NCBI RefSeq assembly: GCF_023100905.1
Contig: NZ_CP064686.1
Location: 4,278,001 to 4,342,000, forward strand
Direction of reading: 5' to 3'
Origin: Bradyrhizobium sp. 4
GTDB lineage: Bacteria > Pseudomonadota > Alphaproteobacteria > Rhizobiales > Xanthobacteraceae
DNA length: 64,000 bases
Shown: positions 25,557 to 33,039 of the stretch, one piece after another
Layout: every line of letters begins with the position of its first letter
Numbering within the stretch: the first letter of the stretch is position 1
Notes under the pieces: model-generated
What the model was told of the DNA's origin: nothing
The model's input: only the letters and a program-made list of their open reading frames with translations
The model's database searches: none
Position numbers and translations under genes: made by a program

Positions 25557-27113
25557 TCAGGGCGCCGCCACCTCGAACTCATCCTCCAGGGTGATCTTCT
25601 CGAAATCGGTCACGAGCGCGTCGATCCGCACATGCCAGCGGCCCGCAAAGGGCAACTCGACCTTGCGCACGTGCCAGTAGCGGTCCAGCCCGAGCGAGGC
25701 GTTCCGCTCCATCGGCTCAATGCCACGTTCGGGCAGGCTCAGCGTCAGCGTCACCTCGTTGGCATCGAGAACCGCCCCCTCGCCAGTCATGAGCTGCAGG
25801 ACGAAATCGTCGATACCCGCCTTGCCCGGCGAGACCAGGACCTGAAACATCGCCCTGTCGGTGTGGATGTGGATCGCCAGCGGCGCCTCCGGAGCGATCG
25901 TTCGCGGCGGCGGCGTGAAACGCCAACCGGCCACGACGGCGAAGATGCCTAGCGCGATGGCGCATTCGAGTACGATCGAGCGCTTCAGGCTCTGCGCGGC
26001 CTTGAGATCCCCTGCCGGTGTCAGGCGAAAGCGGTTGAGCGCGGCAAGCGCCAGCAGCACGAGGACCAGTGCAAGCTTGATCGAGAGGATCAATCCATAG
26101 CGGGTCTCGACCAATGCAGACGGCTTTTCGAGCTGGACGATGGCGAGCGCGAGGCCGGTCAATGCGAGAACGCCAACGGCCGGCGCCGCGATACGAGAAA
26201 AGCGGTTCACGACGGGCAATGTCGCGACGGGTCGCTTTGACAACAGGGCGCCCAGCGGCGCGAGGGCCCCAATCCAAAAGGCGACACCGAGGCCATGGAG
26301 AAAGATTGCGGGCCGGGTCAACAGTTCGGGCGGTGCCGTAGCAGCGTGCCCGGTCATGGCCAGCGACAAGCCGACGCCGACGAAGGCAATGATCGCCAGA
26401 GCGCGCGCGCACCACGCGCTGCCTAGCGCCAGCAATGCGAACAGCATTGCAGCGACGGCCACGAGCAAGGCCGGGCCCGCGCTGGTCCCGGATGCGACTT
26501 TCCAGGGAGCCATCGTCGCGAGAGCGGATAGCGGTAGGCCGAGGAGATCCAGCCCCAGCACACCAAGGGACACCACCGCGCTCGGGAAGCCGATGGCGAG
26601 CGCCACGCACGGGATGGTTATGCCGGTCATCGACCACGCAACCCAGCGTGCAAAGAAAACGCCGCCGACGCCGACGAACAGGCCAAGATAGAGACCGACT
26701 CGCGCCAGCCAGATCAGCACGTTCAATCCGCCATCGGCGTTTGCGGGAGGTTGCGTTCCCGTCGGCGTGCCGATCGAGAAAATCACCGATCCAGCGACGG
26801 GATGGCCATCCTGCGAGATCACGCGATAGCTGACGACGGCCGTGCCTTGCGGCAGGTCCGCCGGCATCGCGACCGAGATGGTCGCGCCCGATGCGTCGAC
26901 GCGCACGTCATCCCGCGCCGTGCCCGCGCCGTCGATCAGCCGGATCGCGCCCGGCGTCACCGTCTCGTTGAAGCGCAACTCCACCATCTTCGGCGCGCTC
27001 GCGAGCATGCTGCCGCTCGCCGGCTCGACCGCGACCAGCGCCGCGTGCGCCGAGGCGCCGGTCGCGAAGCCGACAACGAGGAGCAGCGTCGCGAGCGCGG
27101 CGAGCAGGCGCAT
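25557..27113 (-). CDS. pcuE: CopC-CopD fusion copper transport protein (YcnJ-like, PcuE)
   Basis: 518 residues. Signal peptide to GASA, then a CopC-type copper-binding beta domain starting HAALVAVEPASGSMLASAPK with N-terminal His and the DGHPVAGSVIFSIG motif near residue 100. About eight transmembrane helices of the CopD type follow (GLYLGLFVGVGGVFFARWVA to FAVVAGW), and a C-terminal periplasmic domain after them. Family knowledge: YcnJ/CopCD proteins move copper across the inner membrane. Last gene of the copper operon; its ATG overlaps the preceding stop as TGATG. Named by order and composition from the published pcuABCDE operon. Confidence 0.9.
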   Translation of the reverse strand: MRLLAALATLLLVVGFATGASAHAALVAVEPASGSMLASAPKMVELRFNETVTPGAIRLIDGAGTARDDVRVDASGATISVAMPADLPQGTAVVSYRVISQDGHPVAGSVIFSIGTPTGTQPPANADGGLNVLIWLARVGLYLGLFVGVGGVFFARWVAWSMTGITIPCVALAIGFPSAVVSLGVLGLDLLGLPLSALATMAPWKVASGTSAGPALLVAVAAMLFALLALGSAWCARALAIIAFVGVGLSLAMTGHAATAPPELLTRPAIFLHGLGVAFWIGALAPLGALLSKRPVATLPVVNRFSRIAAPAVGVLALTGLALAIVQLEKPSALVETRYGLILSIKLALVLVLLALAALNRFRLTPAGDLKAAQSLKRSIVLECAIALGIFAVVAGWRFTPPPRTIAPEAPLAIHIHTDRAMFQVLVSPGKAGIDDFVLQLMTGEGAVLDANEVTLTLSLPERGIEPMERNASLGLDRYWHVRKVELPFAGRWHVRIDALVTDFEKITLEDEFEVAAP

Positions 27114-27631
27114 CAGGGTTTCGGCAGGAGTTTCACGCCCGGCGCCGGCGATTTGCTCTCATGCGAATGCTCTGCCCCCTCCGCGGGGATCTCGATCCAG
27201 CGGCTGACGCCGGTCTCGCATTCCTGGACGACGGGGAAGTACAGGATCGTGTTCGGCTTGAGCGTGTCGGTCAGGGCCGTGTGCATGACGAACTCGTCAT
27301 AGTTCTTGTCCGGCAGCTTGCCGCCAGACCAAGTCACCTCCTTGACGCCGGAGGAGAGCTTGTTGCCGTGATAGTCGTATTCGCCGGCGTATTTGCCCTC
27401 GACCACGTCAACACTCCAGCCCGCCTTCGGCATCGGTTTCACCGCGATCACGCCTTCCGGGATCTGCACCCGGATTTTCACCGTGGGCGAGCCCGCGCAA
27501 CCGTGCGGGACGGCGAAGACGGCCTTGTACGATCCCCCCACTGTCGCCTGCTTGCCTTCGAGGAAGACGTGCGCAGTTGCCGGCGTTGCCGCAAATACGC
27601 CCAGAACAATCAGCCAGGTTCGCTTCGACAT
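27113..27631 (-). CDS. pcuD: YcnI/DUF1775 periplasmic copper-binding protein (PcuD)
   Basis: 172 residues from the ATG at 27631. The signal peptide (MSKRTWLIVLGVFAATPATA) would expose HVFLEG as mature N-terminus, the metal-binding His typical of YcnI. Conserved DUF1775 motifs: VPHGCAGSPTVKIRVQIPEG, MPKAGWSVDVV, EVTWSGGKLPDKNYDEF. The C-terminal stretch is EGAEHSHESKS. Proposed to hand copper to or from the adjacent PcuC and PcuE. Stop overlaps the pcuE start; gap to pcuC is 32 bases. Confidence 0.92.
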   Translation of the reverse strand: MSKRTWLIVLGVFAATPATAHVFLEGKQATVGGSYKAVFAVPHGCAGSPTVKIRVQIPEGVIAVKPMPKAGWSVDVVEGKYAGEYDYHGNKLSSGVKEVTWSGGKLPDKNYDEFVMHTALTDTLKPNTILYFPVVQECETGVSRWIEIPAEGAEHSHESKSPAPGVKLLPKP

Positions 27632-27663
27632 ATTGGGTCTCCCGAATGTCCAGATCACGCTCG

Positions 27664-28182
27664 TCACATCTTCATTCCCGAATGATCAGGCATTTTCTTC
27701 ATCATGTGCCCACTGTCGCCGGGCGCCTGCGCGCCGACGCCTTGGACGTCGAGGGAGACGGCGACCTTGCCGGCCTTCTCGAACTGAAGCGTCACCGGCA
27801 CCTTGTCGCCCTGCTTGAAGGGGCCCTTCAGCTCCTGGAGCATCAGGTGGTAGCCGCCGGGGGCGAACTTCACCGTCTTGCCGGGATCGATCACGAGCCC
27901 CTTGTCGAGCAGGCGCATCTTCATCACGCCATTGTCCATCGCCATCTCGTGGACCTCAGCCTTCCCCGCGATATCGGCGGAAACGCTGACCAGCTTGTCT
28001 GCCACTGTGCCCTTGTTCTCGATGGTCAGATAGCCGCCGGCCACCTTGGCTCCGCCTGGTGTCGCCCGGCTCCACGCCTGCGAGATGATGAGATCGCCGG
28101 CCTTGATGTCCTCGGCCTGCGCGACGGCACAGGCGGTCAGCAACAGTGAAATTGCAAGGAGAGTTCGTCCGATAGTCTTCAT
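27664..28182 (-). CDS. pcuC: PCuAC-type periplasmic copper chaperone (PcuC)
   Basis: 172 residues from the ATG at 28182, which begins a clear signal peptide (MKTIGRTLLAISLLLTACAV, cleavage after AQA). The copper site of the PCuAC fold is visible as HEMAMDNGVMKMR (His-x10-Met pattern) and GGYHLML (His-x-Met). A Met/His-rich tail, GHMMKKMPDHSGMKM, adds more potential ligands. Published work on B. japonicum PcuC shows a role in cytochrome oxidase biogenesis under copper limitation. The frame is open upstream to 28320, touching pcuB, but that part would sit before the signal peptide. Confidence 0.93.
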   Translation of the reverse strand: MKTIGRTLLAISLLLTACAVAQAEDIKAGDLIISQAWSRATPGGAKVAGGYLTIENKGTVADKLVSVSADIAGKAEVHEMAMDNGVMKMRLLDKGLVIDPGKTVKFAPGGYHLMLQELKGPFKQGDKVPVTLQFEKAGKVAVSLDVQGVGAQAPGDSGHMMKKMPDHSGMKM

Positions 28183-28321
28183 GTTGATTGCCTCTTTCGC
28201 GATTGATCGGGCCGAGAATGGCCCTGCATTCTTCCACGACGATTTTCCACCGCCACCCGCATCGGCATTCGGAATGCCGGCCTGCGGCGGAGCGAACATA
28301 GACCCAAGTGCCATTTGCACG

Positions 28322-30529
28322 TCACCATCGATACCTCATTCCAGCATACACTGCCCGTCCCGTGCCCGGCTCAAACAATGCTGACGTCGCCGTCGCTCGA
28401 TCGATGATGCTCGCGCTGGCTATGTAGGTCTTGTTGGTGAGATTGCGCCCCTCGACGTAGGCAGACATCGGGCCACCATTGTCGAAGCCGGCTTTCAATC
28501 CCAACAGGGCGTAAGGCTCTGTCGTCAGCGTGTTCATGCTATCGACGAAGTAGGCCTGTGGCACCCATTCGACGTTGGGTCCAACATAGAACCCGGTAGG
28601 GTGCTTGTAGAGAAGCTCCGCACGCAGGTAGTGAGTTGGGGCTCCCGGCAATCGATTGTTTCCGAAGGTCGGATCTTTGTCGAAGCGGAAGTCGTTGAAC
28701 GAATAGGCGACATTCAGCCAGAGCTTGTCCGGCGCCGGGCCATTGACGAAAATGTCACGAAAGATTGCTGCGCCCGCGCCGGCCTCGATGCCTTGATGGA
28801 TGGTGCGGTCGGCGTTGGTCACATTGCAATTGCCGAAAGTACTATAGAGGCATTGCAATTCGTCGCGAATGTTGGCCCGGTAGGCCGTCAGTTCCCAGGC
28901 ATAATCAGATCGCTTCATGCGAGTCCCGATTTCGTACGTGGTGGCAATCTGCGGGCGGATGCTGGTGAACGGGATCGTCGGAATGCCGAGACCGATCGCG
29001 CTTTCGCCAAAGCTCGGCACCTCGGCACTCCGCGAGACATTGGCGAAGGCCTGCCAGGCCGGATCGATTTGCCACAACAGACCGCCTTTCGGTGACCAGA
29101 GATTAAAGCGCGTCGCCCCCGATTGATCCCCGTCGCTGAGGAAACGATCCTGCCGATTGCGGGTCGCGTACAGAAATTGCGTGCCGCCGATCAGCGCAAG
29201 ATTTGGAAGGACGTAGAAGCTGTCTTCAACGTAGGCGGAGGTATTCTCCGACCGATCGATCGAGGAAGAAAGCAGTGCACCCTTCTGCCCGCCAATATTG
29301 GCGAACTGCTGGTTGTCGATGCTGCCGTTCAGCACATTGACGCCTGCGACCAACTTGTTGCGGAAGCCGCCAATGGTACGGTCATCCGTGATCTTCGCGA
29401 ATCCGCCGTAGTCCTTGTAACGGTAGTCCAGCCACTGGAAAATCGGGTGCATCAAATGCCGATCGATGCCAAAGGCGCCGAATTCGACTTTGGTGTCATC
29501 GAAACGAACGGTGGTTTTGTTGGCGAGCCTGACAGTATCGATGTTGCGCTGCTGATCCATCGCAACATTCGCAGGTGCAGCAGCTTCCGGATCGGTCAAA
29601 GCGGACGTTTTGGTCACGGTACCCGGAATTCGCTGCCGCACTTCGTTGGCATTGAGGTAGAACCGTGTCTCGACATCCGGGGAGAACTGATACCCAACAT
29701 TGCCGCTCAAGCGGTTGCTCGAGCCGAAGCTGTGATCGCGAAATCCGTCTGCGGCCTGCGTGGAAGCGGTCACGAACCCGTCCCACGGCCCGTTGACGCC
29801 GCCTGCGTTCGCCTGAAGTCGTTTGTAGCCAAATCCTCCGACATCGAAGGACACACCATTCGGAAACGAGTCGCGGCCGGTCGGGGTCACGAAGTTGATC
29901 GCGCCTCCCAGCGAATTGGCGCCGAACTGAAGCGCGTTGCCGCCCTTGAAGACTTCGACATATTTGTAGGCGCTCGGATCGATCTCCTGGAAATCGCCAT
30001 AGCCATCCGCAGTGTTGATCGGAATGCCGTCCATATAGAGCTGCACACCGCGCAGATGAAAATTGCGCGACAGGCCGGACCCGCGAATCGAAAGGCGGGT
30101 GTCGTCGCCCCATTTGGGCTGGGCGTACACGCCGGGCACGTAATCCAGAACATCCTTGATCGTGTTGGACGGCGTCGAGTTCCTGTACACCTCGGCCGAC
30201 ACGAGCGCCACGCCGCCCGGAGTCTGGTTAATCCCCGCCAGCGCTTGTTGCGCCGTCAGAACCGTCAGGGCACCCGGAGCCCCGGCACTCTGTTCGCTCG
30301 CGGTTTGCTGCGGCGATGGGGTCGTTCGCGGGCTTCGCGTGACGCGCGCCGATCGCGCCGTATTGCGTGGCGGTCGGACCGCCGACGCGCGCTTCTGCTG
30401 AGGCGCCTCGACGGTGATTGGCGGCAACACTGCGCTGCTGCTTTGGGCAAAGGCGCCGCTCGACGATGCAAGCAGCGCGGCCTGAATGGCAACGACACTC
30501 ACACCACGGCGGGCATGACAACGTAACAT
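28322..30529 (-). CDS. pcuB: TonB-dependent outer-membrane receptor, probably for copper (PcuB)
   Basis: 735 residues from the ATG at 30529. Signal peptide ending GAFAQ, a TonB-box-like region and a basic Thr/Pro/Ser-rich linker (about 45-90). The plug domain follows with STPSNTIKDVLDYVPGVYAQ, TRLSIRGSGLSRNFHLRGVQ and LGGAINFVTPTG. A 22-strand barrel follows, ending in GRAVYAGMRYRW with the terminal aromatic. Its genomic partners are all copper proteins, so copper or a copper chelate is the likely ligand, as proposed for PcuB. Confidence 0.92.
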   Translation of the reverse strand: MLRCHARRGVSVVAIQAALLASSSGAFAQSSSAVLPPITVEAPQQKRASAVRPPRNTARSARVTRSPRTTPSPQQTASEQSAGAPGALTVLTAQQALAGINQTPGGVALVSAEVYRNSTPSNTIKDVLDYVPGVYAQPKWGDDTRLSIRGSGLSRNFHLRGVQLYMDGIPINTADGYGDFQEIDPSAYKYVEVFKGGNALQFGANSLGGAINFVTPTGRDSFPNGVSFDVGGFGYKRLQANAGGVNGPWDGFVTASTQAADGFRDHSFGSSNRLSGNVGYQFSPDVETRFYLNANEVRQRIPGTVTKTSALTDPEAAAPANVAMDQQRNIDTVRLANKTTVRFDDTKVEFGAFGIDRHLMHPIFQWLDYRYKDYGGFAKITDDRTIGGFRNKLVAGVNVLNGSIDNQQFANIGGQKGALLSSSIDRSENTSAYVEDSFYVLPNLALIGGTQFLYATRNRQDRFLSDGDQSGATRFNLWSPKGGLLWQIDPAWQAFANVSRSAEVPSFGESAIGLGIPTIPFTSIRPQIATTYEIGTRMKRSDYAWELTAYRANIRDELQCLYSTFGNCNVTNADRTIHQGIEAGAGAAIFRDIFVNGPAPDKLWLNVAYSFNDFRFDKDPTFGNNRLPGAPTHYLRAELLYKHPTGFYVGPNVEWVPQAYFVDSMNTLTTEPYALLGLKAGFDNGGPMSAYVEGRNLTNKTYIASASIIDRATATSALFEPGTGRAVYAGMRYRW

Positions 30530-30613
30530 GGGGCATTCCTGACGCCGGGCGTTCTCTCCGGCCATTCGACAGCATCAATCGCCTGCGGCGGACCGCGGCG
30601 ATCACGAGAGTCG

Positions 30614-31000
30614 TCAGGAAAATTGAGGCGGTGCGCGCGCCTGCGCGTTTGTGCCTTTATGGGCCGCGCCGGCGGATGCCTCCGCCGCGTGCCACACCAC
30701 GCCCTCGGCGTGGCGGAAGGGAACGGAAAGCGCGGCGTGCGGCGGCGAATCGAGCGACGCGCCCACCTGCGCCAGGCAACAGAGGGCGCATGCACCGGCA
30801 TGTGCGACCGGCGTACCCGCCGGATCGTTCAGGCCGCCTTGCTCGCCTGCGCTGTGGCAGATGACGGCGGCGGACAACGGATCGGCCACGGCTTGGCCGG
30901 CCGCCAGACAGGCGGCAATCGGCGCCAGCACCTGCATCACCAGGGCGAGCAGGACCAGAGGTAGGAATTTTTGCAGCCGTGCGCGCATCCGCCGAACCAT
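30614..31000 (-). CDS. pcuA: DUF2946-type small exported protein (PcuA)
   Basis: 128 residues. N-terminal hydrophobic helix (FLPLVLLALVMQVLAPIAAC) acts as signal or anchor. The body has AAVICHSAGEQ, then VAHAGACALCCLAQ, the Cys/His arrangement of DUF2946, suited to metal binding. His-rich C-terminal part (PFRHAEGVVWHAAEASA). The start is uncertain: ATG at 31000 lacks a clear Shine-Dalgarno, and the ATG at 30988 is equally possible. First gene of the operon, 84 bases before pcuB; the published pcuABCDE operon is likewise induced by copper starvation with PcuA periplasmic. Confidence 0.85.
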   Translation of the reverse strand: MVRRMRARLQKFLPLVLLALVMQVLAPIAACLAAGQAVADPLSAAVICHSAGEQGGLNDPAGTPVAHAGACALCCLAQVGASLDSPPHAALSVPFRHAEGVVWHAAEASAGAAHKGTNAQARAPPQFS

Positions 31001-31280
31001 TCGTTCGTCTACTAACTAAACACCGGCGGATGGCCAAGTCGAGCCCGGTTCCGCCGCCTCCTTAATCCAGCGCAAATTTCCCGGAAAACAGTGGTCCGGC
31101 CGCCCGCGGAGGGAATCTTCGGCATTTGAGGCAGTCGAGCACCCGGCCCCATCCACGGATTTCTTATATTTGTCATATGCTTACAGAGCCGAAAGCCCGA
31201 TCATTTCGTCAATTGCTCGAATTTTGAACATTCGTTGCCGAAAATGATGACAAGTGAGAAAAGTTGATCTAGCATCCTCT
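31001..31280. promoter_or_regulatory. Non-coding region upstream of the copper operon
   Basis: About 280 bases between pcuA and the structured RNA element. It should hold the minus-strand copper-operon promoter and probably a plus-strand promoter. AT-rich patches (ttcttatatttgtcatatgc near 31160) stand out against the GC-rich surroundings. I cannot assign a copper-responsive operator. Confidence 0.4.
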
Positions 31281-31319
31281 TGCTCAGGCCGGCCGCGAGG
31301 TCGAAGTCTGGTGGTCCAA

Positions 31320-31444
31320 GTCTCGGGAGGAGCCCCTGACGCGCAAAATGCAGCGTCGCCCCGCCAATCAAGATCAAATCTTAGAATCGGGGATAATAGG
31401 GTCGACACAATTTTCGAGCGGGGCTAGGGCCCCGCTCTTTTTTT
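31320..31444 (+). ncRNA. Candidate structured leader or small RNA ending in an intrinsic terminator
   Basis: Three consecutive hairpins on the plus strand: gacgcgcaaaatgcagcgtc (31338-31357, 5-bp plus 3-bp stem), then ccccg...cgggg (31359-31392) enclosing aagat-caa-atctt, then a 9-bp GC stem with seven T (31416-31444). Nothing coding reads into this terminator from the left, since pcuA points away. It is therefore either a free small RNA or an attenuator leader for the globin gene that begins 21 bases later. No known riboswitch family was recognised; the 5' end is not defined. Confidence 0.55.
31416..31444 (+). terminator. Intrinsic terminator before the globin gene, with competing pairing
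   Basis: Stem gagcggggc/gccccgctc (31416-31424 with 31429-31437), then seven T. The heptamer gcggggc recurs at 31449-31455, so the right arm (gccccgc, 31429-31435) could pair with either copy. Pairing with the downstream copy would disrupt the terminator. Confidence 0.8.
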
Positions 31445-31465
31445 GTCTGCGGGGCTAAAGCACCG

Positions 31466-31870
31466 ATGAATGCTTCTCCCAATCCGATCGAACAGAGCTT
31501 TGAACTTGCAGCCTCGCGCTGCACCGATCTCACGCCACACGTCTATCAGCGGCTGTTCGAACAGCATCCCGAAACACGGGCGATGTTCCGCACCCAAGGC
31601 AGCGAGCTCGTGATGGGATCGATGCTCGCACTCACGATCGAGGCGATTCTCGACTTCGCCGGTGATCGCCGTGGATATTTCCGGTTGATCGCGTGCGAGG
31701 TCGCCTCGCACGATGGCTACGGCACGCCGCGCGAGCTGTTCATCGCCTTCTTCGCCGTCATCAGGGATACGCTGCGCGATCTTCTCCGCGATGAATGGTC
31801 GCCGGACATCGCGCAGGCCTGGGGCCGACTGCTCATCGAGATCGACGCGTTCGCGGGTGTCCCGGCCTGA
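31466..31870 (+). CDS. Single-domain globin
   Basis: 134 residues, the size of one globin domain. The start of the fold matches flavohaemoglobin-type globins (IEQSFELAASRCTDLTPHVY, with Tyr at the B10-like position, then QRLFEQHPETRAMF). The proximal haem-ligand region EVASHDGYGTPRELFIAFF aligns with the HxGYG pattern around the F8 His. It ends WGRLLIEIDAFAG. No reductase domain follows. O2 or NO binding is expected from family; distal E7 residue is not obvious. It starts 21 bases after a strong terminator and lies upstream of a sugar-type ABC transporter on the same strand (140-base gap). Confidence 0.8.
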   Translation: MNASPNPIEQSFELAASRCTDLTPHVYQRLFEQHPETRAMFRTQGSELVMGSMLALTIEAILDFAGDRRGYFRLIACEVASHDGYGTPRELFIAFFAVIRDTLRDLLRDEWSPDIAQAWGRLLIEIDAFAGVPA

Positions 31871-32010
31871 CGCTTTGCGCTGCACCAACACGGGCTCGCG
31901 GCGACCCGCCGTTGATTGCGGATTGAGTGGCACCAACTCTTGTGAGACACTTTCGGACATCGGTCGCGCAATCAATGACGCGCCGAGATAAAATTGTATG
32001 GGAGCGAGCG

Positions 32011-33033
32011 ATGTCCGGGACGAAAGATTTCTCGACGACGAGGCGCGATCTTCTTCAGGCGGCAGCAACCGCCGGCGCCGCGACTGCCATCCTCGGCAGC
32101 ATGGGCATTAACCCCGCCCTTGCAGCCGAAGTCGGACGCAGCGAGAAGCCGCTGAAGGCGGCGTTCTCCAACGCAGGCCTCCAGGCCACCTGGTGCGCGC
32201 AGGGCAAGCAGGCCGCGGAATTCTGGGGCAAGCTGTTCAATGTCGAAGTCACCTGGTTCGACGGCCAGCTCGATGCGGTGAAGCAGCGCGCGGCGATCGA
32301 CAACATGGCCTCGCAGAAATGGGACTTCGTCGCAATCCAGGCCTTTGGCATCGGCACCCTCACCCAGCCGGTGCAGAAGATGATCGACGCCGGCACGCCC
32401 GTGATCGACATGGACACGCTGATCGCGCCGCTGGACCAGATCAACGTCCACTCCTTCCTCGCCCCCGACAACGAGTTCATGGGCGCCTCAGTGACGCAGG
32501 CGCTGTGCAACGCCATGGGCGGCAAGGGCAAGATCATCATGACGCAAGGAGCCCTCGGCCACACCGGCGCGCAGGGCCGCGCCAAGGGCTTCAACAATGT
32601 CGTGAAGCAATTCCCCGGGGTCGAGGTGCTCGACACCCAGCCGGCCGACTGGGATGTGTCGAAGACCGCGCGTCTCTGGGAAACCTACCTGACCAAGTAT
32701 CCGCAGATCGACGCGGCGTTCTTCCACAATGACGACATGGCGCTCGCGGCCGCCAACATCATGAAGGCGCGGGGCCGCACCAACATCCTGATCGGCGGCG
32801 TGGACGCGATGCCGCCGGCGATCCAGGCGGTCAGCGAAGGCCGCATGTTCGCCACCGTTCGCAATCCGTCCTGCCGGATTCATGGCGGCGCCGTCATCGC
32901 GGGCGTTTCCGCCGTGGTCGGCGGCGAAAAGAGCGGACAGGGCATTCCCAAGAACGTCGTCACCGACGGTCCTGTGGTGACCAAGGCCAACGCCGCCGGG
33001 ATGCAGTGGATGCAGGATCACTTCCTGATCTGA
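32011..33033 (+). CDS. Sugar-type ABC transporter substrate-binding protein with Tat signal
   Basis: 340 residues from the ATG at 32011 (GGAG upstream); the frame is open further 5' without a signal. The N-terminus TTRRDLLQAAATAGAATAIL is a twin-arginine signal, cleaved near ALAAE, so the protein may be exported folded. The mature part is a periplasmic-binding-protein type I (RbsB/XylF-like): FSNAGLQATWCAQGKQAAEF, AIQAFGIGTLTQPVQKMIDAG, FHNDDMALAAANIMKARG. Ligand unknown; RbsB-like proteins bind sugars or polyols. Six bases before the ATPase gene. Confidence 0.9.
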   Translation: MSGTKDFSTTRRDLLQAAATAGAATAILGSMGINPALAAEVGRSEKPLKAAFSNAGLQATWCAQGKQAAEFWGKLFNVEVTWFDGQLDAVKQRAAIDNMASQKWDFVAIQAFGIGTLTQPVQKMIDAGTPVIDMDTLIAPLDQINVHSFLAPDNEFMGASVTQALCNAMGGKGKIIMTQGALGHTGAQGRAKGFNNVVKQFPGVEVLDTQPADWDVSKTARLWETYLTKYPQIDAAFFHNDDMALAAANIMKARGRTNILIGGVDAMPPAIQAVSEGRMFATVRNPSCRIHGGAVIAGVSAVVGGEKSGQGIPKNVVTDGPVVTKANAAGMQWMQDHFLI

Positions 33034-33039
33034 GCCTCC

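Noticed and set aside
31181..31408. Short minus-strand ORF in the copper/globin intergenic region
   Set aside because: No ribosome site and no recognisable family; it overlaps the hairpins of the structured RNA element.
31424..32068. 214-residue minus-strand ORF opposite the globin gene
   Set aside because: Antisense to the globin, includes the terminator, no domain.
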